Shown here: positions 55,670 through 64,000 of the stretch, piece by piece
How the letters are laid out: every line of letters begins with the position of its first letter
Position numbering within the stretch: the stretch's first letter is position 1
Assembly (NCBI RefSeq): GCF_000204415.1
Contig: NC_015416.1
Location: 2,728,001 to 2,792,000 of the forward strand
Origin: Methanothrix soehngenii GP6
GTDB taxonomy: Archaea > Halobacteriota > Methanosarcinia > Methanotrichales > Methanotrichaceae
DNA length: 64,000 nt
Direction: 5' to 3'
Notes under the pieces: generated by a model
Told to the model about the DNA's origin: nothing
Database searches by the model: none
Seen by the model: only the letters and a program-made list of their open reading frames with translations
Program-made: the position numbers and the translations under genes

Positions 55670-56560
55670 TTATCTTTTCCCTTCCTCCTCCTTCTCCCTT
55701 ATCCGGGAATTAATCACCCGGTCCGACCTCTGCAGGGCCTCATGGGTCCCGCCATAATGAAGGGCAGCCTCTCTCATCATCTGCTTGAAGCCCTCCATAT
55801 CTCCATCATCCGTTTTTTCGCACAGCCGCATGCACTCCGACACAAAGGCCTGCCGGGCAGCCGCCGCTTTGGGATTCATCTGAATGGAGGCATAAAGCTC
55901 AGGATTCTGGTCCAGGATTCTGCCCACAAAGTCGATCATTATCTCATAAACCGGAGACATGAACCGGTGCGACCTCTGCACATCAAAATCCAGAGCCTTC
56001 AGTGCCGCCCCGATGCTGATATAGGCGAAGTGGGTGAGCGCCTGCACTACGGCCATGGTCTCGTCATGCTCTTCTGCCTCCAGAATCTCGATCTTGGCTC
56101 CATCCGATTCGAAGAGGGACCTGATCACTCCAAGCCACTTTCCCGTCTTCCCCTCCACCGGGGTGAAGATGATCGTCTGGCCAAAGAGTGAGGGCATGGT
56201 GGGCCCGAACATGGGATGAGTGCCCAGTGCTTCCACCCCCTTGGGAGCGTAAGTCTTCATCGCCCTCACCGGCCCGGACTTGACCGAGGTCACATCCATG
56301 ATCAGGCTGCCTGAATGCATGCGTGGGGCAACCTGACGTATCACTTCCACCGTCTTCTCGATGAGCACGCTCACCAAGACCACATCGCTCTCTTCCACCT
56401 CAGCCATCATATCATGGGCATAGCGCACTCCCAGACGTTCGGCTACCTCCACCTTCCCGCTCGGCCCCCAGATGGCCACCTCCCATCCTTTTGATTTGAA
56501 ATAGCGAGCAAACCAGGAACCCGTCTCCCCAGTTCCGCCCAATATCAGTATGCGCACCAT
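55670..56560 (-). CDS. tyrA: Prephenate dehydrogenase
   Basis: 296 residues. NAD-binding GGTGETGSWFARYF at the start, VTSVKSGPVRAM, and the substrate His in GTHPMFGPTMPS, as in archaeal TyrA. The second half is helical (dimerisation; HFAYISIGAALKAL). Converts prephenate to 4-hydroxyphenylpyruvate for tyrosine. Follows aroE by 34 bases, an aromatic amino-acid pair. Confidence 0.92.
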   Translation of the reverse strand: MVRILILGGTGETGSWFARYFKSKGWEVAIWGPSGKVEVAERLGVRYAHDMMAEVEESDVVLVSVLIEKTVEVIRQVAPRMHSGSLIMDVTSVKSGPVRAMKTYAPKGVEALGTHPMFGPTMPSLFGQTIIFTPVEGKTGKWLGVIRSLFESDGAKIEILEAEEHDETMAVVQALTHFAYISIGAALKALDFDVQRSHRFMSPVYEIMIDFVGRILDQNPELYASIQMNPKAAAARQAFVSECMRLCEKTDDGDMEGFKQMMREAALHYGGTHEALQRSDRVINSRIREKEEEGKR

Positions 56561-56594
56561 CTTCCCTCCCTCATCCGAGATCTCCTTATCTTCA

Positions 56595-57449
56595 TCACCT
56601 GCTCTTCCTCTGCCTTCGCTCCTCCAGGCTCTCCCTGACCGCCCTCTCCATCACATCTGCTGGAGCCTTCCTGCCCGTCCAGATCTCAAAGGCCCTTGCC
56701 CCCTGATAGACCAGCATCATCACTCCATCGATGGCCGCTGCACCAATGGACCGAGCATCCCAAAGAAGCTCCGTCTCCCGGTTATACACGATATCAAAGA
56801 CGACATGATGGCTCTTTAAGAGACGGCTATCTATTATCCTCCCATCCCCCTCTCTCATCCCCACCGAGGTGGCATTGATGATAACATCCGCCTGGCGTAC
56901 CAGGGGTTCCAGATCACACAGGCAGTAGCTTATGCCGCCCACAGAGGCAGCCAGCTCATGAGCCCTCTTTAGGTTCCGGTTCGCTATGGAGACCTCCGCT
57001 CCCTCCCGATCCAGAGCATAAGCTATCGCCCTTGCCGCACCTCCTGCGCCAATCAATAAAACCCGGCTGCCTTTGACCTTGACTCCAGCATCCTGCAGAG
57101 CCGATAAAGCCCCCCAACCATCGGTATTGTAGCCCTGTATTCTGTTCTTTCCTTTCTCTTCCCCCGCCTCTCCAGAAAAGGATATGGTGTTTACCGCTCC
57201 AATCGCTCTGGCCAGATCATCTGCCTCCAGAAAATCCAGGCTCAAAGCCTCCTCCTTGAGAGGAATGGTCAAATTCAGTCCGCCAAATCCCATAGCATCT
57301 GCTCCAATGACTGCATCTTTAAGCCTGGACCGGCTGACGCGAAAGGCATGATAGCATCCATCCATGCCCAGGGCCCGAAAGGCGGCATTCTGCATGGCTG
57401 GAGAGAGGCTGTGCTCGATTGGATCGCCAAAGATTCCGAAGATCTTCAT
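56595..57449 (-). CDS. aroE: Shikimate dehydrogenase
   Basis: 284 residues. Substrate motifs EHSLSPAMQNAAF and LNLTIPLKE (catalytic Lys), NTDGWG, then NADP-binding GAGGAARAIAYAL with basic NRNLKRA. C-terminal DGVMMLVYQGARAFEIWTG in two parts is typical. Reduces 3-dehydroshikimate. Same transcript as tyrA. Confidence 0.95.
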   Translation of the reverse strand: MKIFGIFGDPIEHSLSPAMQNAAFRALGMDGCYHAFRVSRSRLKDAVIGADAMGFGGLNLTIPLKEEALSLDFLEADDLARAIGAVNTISFSGEAGEEKGKNRIQGYNTDGWGALSALQDAGVKVKGSRVLLIGAGGAARAIAYALDREGAEVSIANRNLKRAHELAASVGGISYCLCDLEPLVRQADVIINATSVGMREGDGRIIDSRLLKSHHVVFDIVYNRETELLWDARSIGAAAIDGVMMLVYQGARAFEIWTGRKAPADVMERAVRESLEERRQRKSR

Positions 57450-57513
57450 TTTTTCATGTGCTCCTATGATCCAGATTCTCGGCCTGACTTATTGACCGGG
57501 TGCTTTTGATGCT

Positions 57514-58728
57514 CTAGAGGATATTCCAGATATGCAGCACATACCAGACAACTCCTCCCGCAATGGCTCCAAAGGCAGTAGCTGCCAGGTTCACCCCGTT
57601 ATTGCTCAGGGTGCCCCGGCTCTGCAGGGTCGCTCCCAGCAAGCTGTCGAAGTTGGTGCCCAGGAATCCAGCAGCTGTCCCGATAACGATTCCTAAGAGT
57701 CCAGTCATCCCGCTGATCGCGGCCAAAATGCTGATGATCAGTGCGCCGAGCAGCGATGCCCCCTCGCCAAGCAGCGTCACCCCTCCATCCACACCCGGCT
57801 CAGTCTCCTTAAGAGTGGTAATCATCCTGGGCTTGGAGCTGCTGGTCTCTCCAATCTCGCTGGCCAGGGTATCGCCATTGGCCGTGGCCACAGATCCGAT
57901 GAAGGCGTATACGAATAGGTCGTTTCCGTAGATGCCATAGAATACTGCCATGGCCAGCGGTACCAGGCTGTTGCTAAAGACGTTCTTGTAGCCTCGCGCT
58001 CCTCCATGTGACTGGGCTATCCCTAGCTTCTCCTTTTTAGCATATCCGTAACGAGTGAAACCGCCACCCATGAGATAAAAGATCAAAAGAAGCAAAAACC
58101 AGCTCAAGCCAGCGAAGATTATAACCAGAAAACCGACTATGGTCTCGCTGATCACGGCAGATATGTCCGCCGCTTTAGCCCAGTAAGCGCCCACTCCTAA
58201 AATGAGGGCGAAAAGGCATATGAGTATGATTGTATGCAGCTCCGGGAATGGATAGCGGAAGGAGAAGAGCCACATCACCATGGCGGTTCCGAAGGGAACG
58301 GCAAAGTCTCTCATCCTGGATGCCTGATTTAGAAATGTGCCGGAAAGACCACCCAGGACCGCAAGGAACATAGCGCTCTCCTTGGGAATAGTACCCGCGG
58401 AGATCCAGATCGCGAGGGGATAGCCCAGAGCTACAGTAATGAGAAGATGAGCTATGCTTCCTGTTAAGGAACTAAACCTCAGATAGCCCAATGAGGCAAA
58501 GGTGGAGGCCATAAAAGAGATGGCGATAACATACAAAGGAAGATCGATGCTCATCTGGGCGAGAACAGGCCTAATGATCAGGAGAAAACCCAGGGTTGCC
58601 GCAAGCAAACGGGTGCTCTTCTCCATAAAAAAAGCCGCCGCCAGAGCAACTACTGTGAACGGCCAGGCATAAGGCAGAAGCAATACCATAAGTCCTATGG
58701 CCAGCCTGGAGGCGTTCTCGCGGTTCAT
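57514..58728 (-). CDS. DUF92 (TMEM19-type) membrane protein, possible isoprenoid phosphate kinase
   Basis: 404 residues from ATG 58728 (a TTG lies three codons earlier). Ten or so membrane helices. The conserved DUF92 motifs are ANGDTLASEIGE, with a nearby TTLKETEPGVDGGVTLLGEG, and FLGTNFDSLLGATLQ. A plant member (VTE6) phosphorylates phytyl phosphate. Divergent from the cis-prenyltransferase-like gene 60 bases away, which fits a role with polyprenyl phosphates. Confidence 0.85.
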   Translation of the reverse strand: MNRENASRLAIGLMVLLLPYAWPFTVVALAAAFFMEKSTRLLAATLGFLLIIRPVLAQMSIDLPLYVIAISFMASTFASLGYLRFSSLTGSIAHLLITVALGYPLAIWISAGTIPKESAMFLAVLGGLSGTFLNQASRMRDFAVPFGTAMVMWLFSFRYPFPELHTIILICLFALILGVGAYWAKAADISAVISETIVGFLVIIFAGLSWFLLLLIFYLMGGGFTRYGYAKKEKLGIAQSHGGARGYKNVFSNSLVPLAMAVFYGIYGNDLFVYAFIGSVATANGDTLASEIGETSSSKPRMITTLKETEPGVDGGVTLLGEGASLLGALIISILAAISGMTGLLGIVIGTAAGFLGTNFDSLLGATLQSRGTLSNNGVNLAATAFGAIAGGVVWYVLHIWNIL

Positions 58729-58788
58729 GCAGTACAAACCAGTTTCATCGCAAAAATACTTTGCCTATGGAAAACCAGTGATGAATTG

Positions 58789-59400
58789 ATGATTCACCGC
58801 CTGTATGAAAAGCTCCTAGAGATGCGCATATCCAAGGCCAACCTCCCTGGCTGCATTGCCATAGTCCTCAGCTCAGGGGATCTATTTGATGAGGGCCTGG
58901 ATAAGCTGAGGGATATCATCGAATGGAGCAGATCGATGGGTCTTGCCTCACTCGTCCTTTACATAAATGATAACGAGCCCACACTCTGCCAGAAGATCGC
59001 AGACACTCTGCGGAGCTCTCCCGCTCAAATCTCTCTGCACACAGCAGATGCAGATCTGCTTACAGGTTCCGGCGGGAGGATGAGGGTTACCGTCTCTTTA
59101 GGATATGGGGGCAAAAGAGAGGTGACTGAGGCTTTCCGAGATCTTCTCAGTGAGGTGGAAGAGGGAAGGCTGATTCCGGAGGATATAGATGAAAAGGCAA
59201 TAGAATCCCGTCTTCGCTTCAGCCAGAAGCCCGATCTGGTGATAAGGGCGGGAGGAAAGCAGCTGAGCGACTTCATGATCTGGCAATCGGCCTACTCAGA
59301 GCTTTATTTCACCGATGTCAACTGGCTGAGGCTGCGCAAGATAGATTTTCTCCGTGCCATCAGAGACTATCAGGGGCGAGAGAGGCGCTTCGGCCGCTGA
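58789..59400 (+). CDS. Non-catalytic cis-prenyltransferase subunit (NgBR-like)
   Basis: 203 residues from ATG 58789. The C-terminal half is clear UPP-synthase fold: PDLVIRAGGKQLSDFMIWQSAYSELYFTDVNW. The N-terminal catalytic loop, normally MDGNGRW, reads VLSSGDLFD, so the diphosphate-binding Asp and Arg are missing. The C-terminus ends RRFGR, containing the RxG motif found in partner subunits of heteromeric enzymes (human NgBR, and heteromeric pairs known in Methanosarcina). Predicted to need a catalytic UppS elsewhere to make glycan-carrier polyprenol. Confidence 0.78.
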   Translation: MIHRLYEKLLEMRISKANLPGCIAIVLSSGDLFDEGLDKLRDIIEWSRSMGLASLVLYINDNEPTLCQKIADTLRSSPAQISLHTADADLLTGSGGRMRVTVSLGYGGKREVTEAFRDLLSEVEEGRLIPEDIDEKAIESRLRFSQKPDLVIRAGGKQLSDFMIWQSAYSELYFTDVNWLRLRKIDFLRAIRDYQGRERRFGR

Positions 59401-59404
59401 TCAT

Positions 59405-60049
59405 TTATTTTCCGGTCTTGGGAATATCCTTTGAGGCGAGAATGCAGAGAAACCGGGCAGGTATCATCTCTGATATAACGATATCATCATTTACTGTCAT
59501 CATCTTCACACCTGCCTCTCTGGCCGGGGCGGCATCCACCTGGATTACCTTGGGATTCCCAGTGCGGTAGCCTGCCACATCCCAGGCCTTATTTGGGGTG
59601 GTTGATAGATGGACATACCTCTGGGACGCGGACTTGAGGCCGATCTCCAGGATCCTGTCTGCCTCCTCCTCGCTCGCTCCGTAATATAGCCTGGGAAGAT
59701 GGCATTCCGGATGGTCCAGTTCTATATCCATAGAGTGACCGTATCTGGCCCTGATCCTCTGATTTGAGATCTCATATCTCTGCTTGGGATCGGATTGAGC
59801 AAGGGCGATAACCATCTCTTTGTTCGCCCAGCGATGTCTTTTTTGAACCACCTCTCCCAGCTTCGAGAGGTCGATCCAGCCCCGAGAGTCCATCTCCAGG
59901 CCCAGATCAAGGGGAAAATGCCGAAGGCCCCCCGCTACCAGTCTGCCCAGCTGTTCCGTCCTGGCCTCATCCAGAATAAGCTGACCGGCAAGTCCGCACT
60001 CACAATGCTCTTCTCTGAAAAATCCGTGCTGAGGGCAACGCTTGATCAT
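59405..60049 (-). CDS. kptA: RNA 2'-phosphotransferase (Tpt1/KptA family)
   Basis: 214 residues from ATG 60049, preceded by GGAGGAGGT at ideal spacing. A short zinc-binding start (CPQHGFFREEHCECG) leads to the KptA fold: LRHFPLDLGLEMDSRGWI, RARYGHSMDIELDH (the R-G-H catalytic motif), LYYGASEEEADRIL, and VHLSTTPNKAWDVAGYRTGNP in parts. Moves a 2'-phosphate from RNA to NAD. Convergent with the cis-prenyltransferase-like gene. Confidence 0.92.
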   Translation of the reverse strand: MIKRCPQHGFFREEHCECGLAGQLILDEARTEQLGRLVAGGLRHFPLDLGLEMDSRGWIDLSKLGEVVQKRHRWANKEMVIALAQSDPKQRYEISNQRIRARYGHSMDIELDHPECHLPRLYYGASEEEADRILEIGLKSASQRYVHLSTTPNKAWDVAGYRTGNPKVIQVDAAPAREAGVKMMTVNDDIVISEMIPARFLCILASKDIPKTGK

Positions 60050-60228
60050 CAGTAGACCTCCTCCGTCATCATGAATAGCCTTTCGCATAGATATAGCTGA
60101 CTGCTCTCCATTAAAAAACCGATATTCAGTTCCTATAGTCAGGCATGGCTATTCAATTCAATCGAGAAAATCAAGGTCCGCATTTCAGGAAGCAAAGACT
60201 CAAATATGTCTGTTTTGAATAAACTATT

Positions 60229-60459
60229 ATGCCCGGTTCGAAAGATGTCGAGAAGAGAATATGCCGGATGCTCGATATGGATGAAGAGGAGCTGATGGCC
60301 GAGCTGGAAAGGTCTTTTATTTTGTCTGATGATTGCGATGAGCGGATTAAAACCAGCTTGGAAGAGATGATGCAAGAAGTGGACAGGCTCCTATTGAAGA
60401 TCGATCAGCTGGAAGAGGACGAGTCTGAGGTCTGCAACTGGGAATCAAATCAGGAGTGA
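60229..60459 (+). CDS. Small helical protein of unknown function
   Basis: 76 residues, rich in Glu, Asp, Leu and Met, reading as helices and a coiled coil (SLEEMMQEVDRLLLKIDQLEED). Its TGA directly abuts the mptA start, and its last codons provide the GGAGTGA site for mptA, so the two are coupled. No family recognised. Confidence 0.6.
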   Translation: MPGSKDVEKRICRMLDMDEEELMAELERSFILSDDCDERIKTSLEEMMQEVDRLLLKIDQLEEDESEVCNWESNQE

Positions 60460-61410
60460 ATGCATTTGGACTCTCTTCCCGATATTCAGGCCTGCGAGCC
60501 AGATTTTCCTTTCAATCTGACCAGAGTGGGTGTTACCGGCGTCAAGAAGCTGATTAAAGTCGAGAGGGGGAGCGACGAGAGGCCAGTGGTCCTGATTTCC
60601 AATTTCGAGGTGTTCGTCGACCTTCCATCCGACCGCAAGGGTGCCAACCTCTCCCGGAACTTCGAAGCCATTGATGAGGTTCTCGAGGATGCCATAAACC
60701 TGCCGGTTTATGAGATCGAGGAGCTATGTGGCGAGATCGCCAAGAGGCTTCTTGCCCGGCATGAGTATGCGTCCAGGGCAGAGGTGAAGATGAAGAGCGA
60801 GTACATCGTTCGCAGACAGACGCCCTTCACAAAGGTCACCTGCCAGGAGGTAGTGGACATATTTGCCGAGGCGGTGGCAAGAGCAGGTCCCACCGGATGT
60901 CTGAGAAAGACGGTAGGTGCAGAGGTCATGGGGATGACCGCATGTCCCTGTGCTCAGGAGATCATGAAAGATCAGGCTCGGGGTGAGCTGATCAAAGCCG
61001 GCCTATCCGAAGAGGTCGCTTTAGATGTTTTGAGCCGATTGCCTGTGGCCACCCATAACCAGCGAGGCAGAGGCAGCATCTCGGTAGAGGTGCGCGACCG
61101 GCGTTGCGTCTCTATAGACAGGATCATCAAGATCATCGAGGAGTCCATGAGCTCCAAGGTTTATGGCCTGCTCAAAAGGCCTGACGAGGCCTTAGTGGTG
61201 AGCCGGGCGCATAGCAATCCCAAGTTCGTGGAGGACTGCGTCAGGACTATGGCTCAGAAGACGGTGGAGGCTTTCAGCGATCTGCCGGATGATGCTGCAG
61301 TGACGTTGAAACAGATCAATGAGGAGAGCATCCATCAGCATAATGCTTTCGCTGAGAGGACTGCCACCATGGGCGAGCTGCGAGCAGAGCTGGCCTGCCT
61401 GAAGGTTTAA
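60460..61410 (+). CDS. mptA: GTP cyclohydrolase MptA (type IV/FolE2 family)
   Basis: 316 residues. Metal-site Glu and His motifs within [11 protein letters not shown] and [14 protein letters not shown]; the C-terminal [17 protein letters not shown] and [11 protein letters not shown] complete the family signature. It catalyses the first step of tetrahydromethanopterin synthesis (GTP to 7,8-dihydroneopterin cyclic phosphate). A 13-bp palindrome TGGTCTAAGACCA lies just after its stop at 61423-61435. Confidence 0.95.
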   Translation: MHLDSLPDIQACEPDFPFNLTRVGVTGVKKLIKVERGSDERPVVLISNFEVFVDLPSDRKGANLSRNFEAIDEVLEDAINLPVYEIEELCGEIAKRLLARHEYASRAEVKMKSEYIVRRQTPFTKVTCQEVVDIFAEAVARAGPTGCLRKTVGAEVMGMTACPCAQEIMKDQARGELIKAGLSEEVALDVLSRLPVATHNQRGRGSISVEVRDRRCVSIDRIIKIIEESMSSKVYGLLKRPDEALVVSRAHSNPKFVEDCVRTMAQKTVEAFSDLPDDAAVTLKQINEESIHQHNAFAERTATMGELRAELACLKV

Positions 61411-61466
61411 ATGCCTTTGAGTTGGTCTAAGACCAGTTTAAAATCGATTGGTTGCAGTTGATCAAT

Positions 61467-62228
61467 ATGGAAATTGACAAGATCGCCGGCCCCCTCCGCA
61501 AAGTGCTGCGAGAGAGGGAGATCATCGCTCGATGTGAGCTATTGCTTCGTACCTATGATATCGTCAGGGCAGCGGATTTGAGCGAGGAGGAGCGAGAAGA
61601 GCTGCAAAAGACCATAGGCAAGAAGATAGCTCCCGGCATATTTGTTAGCATTATGAGCAAGGAGCCAGCGTTCTTCGATCTGCCAAGGCTGGATACTTTC
61701 ACCCAAATGGATGGGCGGATATTCCACTTCATGCATACAAAAAAATACAGCAAGCAGGACTTCGCTGAAGCCAACCGCAAATTCCTCAATTCAATGCCCG
61801 AGCTGAGGAGGATCATGTATCAGAGCCTGAAGGATCTCTTAGTGGAGTTCATGAGCGATGCAGGATATAGACTTACCTCAGAGGAAACTGGGGAACTGGT
61901 ATTCAGCGCGCCAGAGAGGAAGGCCAGGGCCTTTGTGGCAACGAGCGTGAGGTCGCTAGATATAGATAAGTGCCGGGGAGAGCAGGGCGAGGATGTGGTG
62001 GCCCTGGTGCCCAGCGGAGAGAACCTGGAGCCTTTTATGCAGTTCTACCAGGAGAATGGCCTAAAGGCAGAGGAAAGGGAGATTCAGATATGGGTGACCA
62101 ACATGGAGAAGGGCAGCATAGATCCCTTTGTGGGTTATACCATGGACCTGGACATCTACAATCAATTCGAAAATCCGCGCCTGGCGGAGATGGTGAGAAA
62201 CAACTGGAGCCGGAGAAAGCAATTCTAA
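61467..62228 (+). CDS. Unknown soluble protein
   Basis: 253 residues from ATG 61467; a TTG five codons earlier is possible. The N-terminal helical half (KVLREREIIARCELLLRTYDIV; FMHTKKYSKQDFAEANRKF) is followed by an alpha/beta part with VVALVPSGENLEPFMQFY and WVTNMEKGSIDPFVGYTMD. No family recognised. Preceded by the palindrome after mptA. Confidence 0.6.
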   Translation: MEIDKIAGPLRKVLREREIIARCELLLRTYDIVRAADLSEEEREELQKTIGKKIAPGIFVSIMSKEPAFFDLPRLDTFTQMDGRIFHFMHTKKYSKQDFAEANRKFLNSMPELRRIMYQSLKDLLVEFMSDAGYRLTSEETGELVFSAPERKARAFVATSVRSLDIDKCRGEQGEDVVALVPSGENLEPFMQFYQENGLKAEEREIQIWVTNMEKGSIDPFVGYTMDLDIYNQFENPRLAEMVRNNWSRRKQF

Positions 62229-62363
62229 TTCGATTAAATTGAATGACTGAATATTATTATAAACTGATCGATTCTGGTACTCGCTTCTAAAGCAAGTATT
62301 AAATAGAATAAAGGCGCTAAATCTGCAAACAACAGATCAAAAGTTGATCGGGAGTGGGGTACA

Positions 62364-64000
62364 ATGAAGGGAATAGTAAGGCATTTTCTATTGGCAACAA
62401 TGGCGGTGTTCTTGATCACTACGGGCATCTCCTTTGCTCTTGTAGGCGATGTGGATGAATCTGATCTTTACATGCAGTCGGACCAAGGCCTGTCAGGCAC
62501 CGCCTCAGAGAATAGCGTTGGGCGATCGGCAAGCATAGAAGAAACTGGCCCGGTTGGAGCTTATATTCCTTATCAAGGGAGTTCATCAACCCAGGCGCCA
62601 TACCAGAAAGGCTATGCTGAAGGATTTGCAGAGCTATCGGAGTCTTCATCCGTTCCTGTTACTTCATCGCAAGGATCGTTATATCAAGCGCCATGGATAA
62701 GCGGGCCGGTCGAGGATCAGATGACAGCCGAATCGCTCGGATTATCTATCCCCAAGGCGGAGAGCTTTTCGCCTGATGAAAGCCTGAACTTCGTATCACA
62801 TCCAATTCCCACGATGACTGCAGGTGAAGCATATGGTCAGGATGGTTCAGCTATGCTGGGCTTCGAGGCCGGCTCAGGGATCAGCAAGGCTACCAGCTCC
62901 AAGGTGGGCTCGACCGGGTGGTACTATCCGGGCCTGGTCACATCTTCAAACCGGTTCTATGTTCAGACCGCTTCCGGTCTGGCAACAGTGGCTGGTTGCA
63001 GCTACAGAGGATATCTACCCCTGTGGGCAGAGATCAAGTCGAAGGGTTATTTCTTCGTATACGAATGGTATCCGAAGACGTCCACCCCACTGGTCAGATT
63101 GTGGGGCTGGTCAGTTCCGGGCTGTAAGAAGGGCTGGTTTACCGGCGATGTTCCCGGCTGGCATGTAATAAGCTACTACTGCGGTGCCTGGTCCAACTAT
63201 ATCTATATCTATGTCTATCCTTCAATGTACAGCTCAATCCCGTCTTCATCATCATCCGGCTATCTGGCAGGCGAAGGATCTGCCATTCAGCCCACGATAC
63301 CATCTGCAATGCAATCTACGATACCGTCTGCCATTTCGGCCACGATGCCATCTGCCCTGCCATCTGCCGGGCAGTCATCCGTCCAGCCATCCATGCAGCC
63401 CTCATTGCCTGCTGGAGCGCCAACACCGCCTGACATCTATTCCGAGAATATTGCCCTTCCCAATTACAGCTTGTATCGGCCGGCCACCGGTCAGACGGGA
63501 AGCATGAGCTACTATGATGGATCGGCTCCAAAGAGCACCATTCCCGCAGCGGCCGCGATGTATCCAGTACCGGGAAGCTATCCCCAAGGATTGGATGGAA
63601 AGACTCTTGCCACGCCCACCGCTGGTGGCAGCACATCTGCCCAGACCACAACCTCCTTCACCACATCTACTCTGATAACCGAAGGAGTCTACGGAAACTG
63701 TCCTTATGTGGACGATAGCGGCCGTTGCCAGGATGATATGATCTCAAAAGTCCCCGTGGGGCCGAGCAATTATGCCTCCCATAGCAGCAAAGCAGTATTT
63801 CCAAAGCCATCTAAATGCAGATGCAATGAGTATTATGTCCTGGATTGCAATGACGATATAGATACCGTCGCGGGCGTATATTGCGGTGACTGGCTCCCCC
63901 TCTGGTCCAAGATAAGCCGTCATGGAGAGTACTGGTCGTATGAATGGAAGATCTGCCATACTGGTGGCAAGGGGTGCAATCCCGAGGTCAAAAACTTTGG
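62364..64000 (+). CDS. Large secreted protein with duplicated aromatic domain (partial)
   Basis: Open from ATG 62364 (GGAGTGGGGT upstream) to the right edge: 545 codons without a stop. A signal peptide (about 1-26, HFLLATMAVFLITTGISFA) is followed by a Ser/Gln-rich stretch. A Trp/Tyr-rich Cys-containing domain lies at about 190-290 (VAGCSYRGYLPLWAEIKSKGYFFVYEW in parts). A Pro/Ser/Thr linker at about 300-470 has repeated TIPSA units. A second copy of the domain begins near 502 (VAGVYCGDWLPLWSKISRHGEYWSYEW in parts). Probably a cell-surface or sheath protein. The C-terminus is outside the window. Confidence 0.8.
   Translation, partial: MKGIVRHFLLATMAVFLITTGISFALVGDVDESDLYMQSDQGLSGTASENSVGRSASIEETGPVGAYIPYQGSSSTQAPYQKGYAEGFAELSESSSVPVTSSQGSLYQAPWISGPVEDQMTAESLGLSIPKAESFSPDESLNFVSHPIPTMTAGEAYGQDGSAMLGFEAGSGISKATSSKVGSTGWYYPGLVTSSNRFYVQTASGLATVAGCSYRGYLPLWAEIKSKGYFFVYEWYPKTSTPLVRLWGWSVPGCKKGWFTGDVPGWHVISYYCGAWSNYIYIYVYPSMYSSIPSSSSSGYLAGEGSAIQPTIPSAMQSTIPSAISATMPSALPSAGQSSVQPSMQPSLPAGAPTPPDIYSENIALPNYSLYRPATGQTGSMSYYDGSAPKSTIPAAAAMYPVPGSYPQGLDGKTLATPTAGGSTSAQTTTSFTTSTLITEGVYGNCPYVDDSGRCQDDMISKVPVGPSNYASHSSKAVFPKPSKCRCNEYYVLDCNDDIDTVAGVYCGDWLPLWSKISRHGEYWSYEWKICHTGGKGCNPEVKNF

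Overview
The window comes from a methanogenic euryarchaeon, most likely an aceticlastic Methanothrix (Methanosaeta)-type member of the Methanosarcinales. The evidence is heterodisulfide reductase genes (hdrA, hdrC, hdrB), archaeal GTP cyclohydrolase mptA for tetrahydromethanopterin, two geranylgeranyl-reductase-family genes, archaeal tpiA, HerA-NurA-Mre11-Rad50, and TATA-type promoters with GGAGG-like ribosome sites. The genus is inference; no rRNA or tRNA gene was found.

Layout. 1-9.4 kb: an AI-2E-type permease, then nurA-herA-mre11-rad50. A GC-rich truncated nurA precedes an AT-rich complete nurA, and the AT-rich composition stops inside rad50, which looks like a replaced chromosomal segment. 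9.4-13.1 kb: toxin-antitoxin and IS debris, then an IS1634-type element with TIRs and a 6-bp duplication sitting in a secreted LamG-like gene; removing it restores the reading frame. 13.6-17.1 kb: a geranylgeranyl reductase homologue, an unknown gene, and a Ku-ligase pair (minimal end joining). 17.2-31.4 kb: dispersed repeats, a CRISPR array of 22 full 37-bp repeats interrupted by two identical IS110-family elements, its leader, and a complete type I-B cas set (cas6, cas3, cas5, cas7, cas8b, cas4, cas2, cas1), all read on the minus strand toward the array. 31.5-34.4 kb: hairpin repeats, a PIN toxin-antitoxin pair, a secreted hydrolase and dodecin. 34.6-43.2 kb: a redox operon fdhA, TIR/Zn-ribbon gene, hdrA-mvhD fusion, ferredoxin, polyferredoxin, hdrC, hdrB. 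43.3-64 kb: mainly housekeeping and lipid genes (tpiA, acylphosphatase, ferredoxin plus geranylgeranyl reductase, hisF-hisH, gdhA, aroE-tyrA, DUF92 plus an NgBR-like cis-prenyltransferase subunit, kptA, mptA), ending in a partial secreted protein.

The most striking signal is in the IS110 elements. Both inserted at the same place, the start of a CRISPR repeat as read on the plus strand, which is the 3' end (crRNA handle side) of the transcribed repeat. The long non-coding end upstream of each transposase holds a perfect 13-bp inverted repeat enclosing about 120 nt. Inside it are a 9-nt segment identical to the last 9 nt of the CRISPR repeat (GATTGAAAC) and an 8-nt segment (ATGGGAAA) identical to the element's own right end plus core. 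These lie in the order expected for target and donor loops of a bridge RNA. This suggests an IS110 element programmed to enter CRISPR repeats.

Other points of interest are the TIR protein inside an Hdr operon, the chimeric repair operon, a duplicated spacer block, and several dispersed non-coding repeat families.
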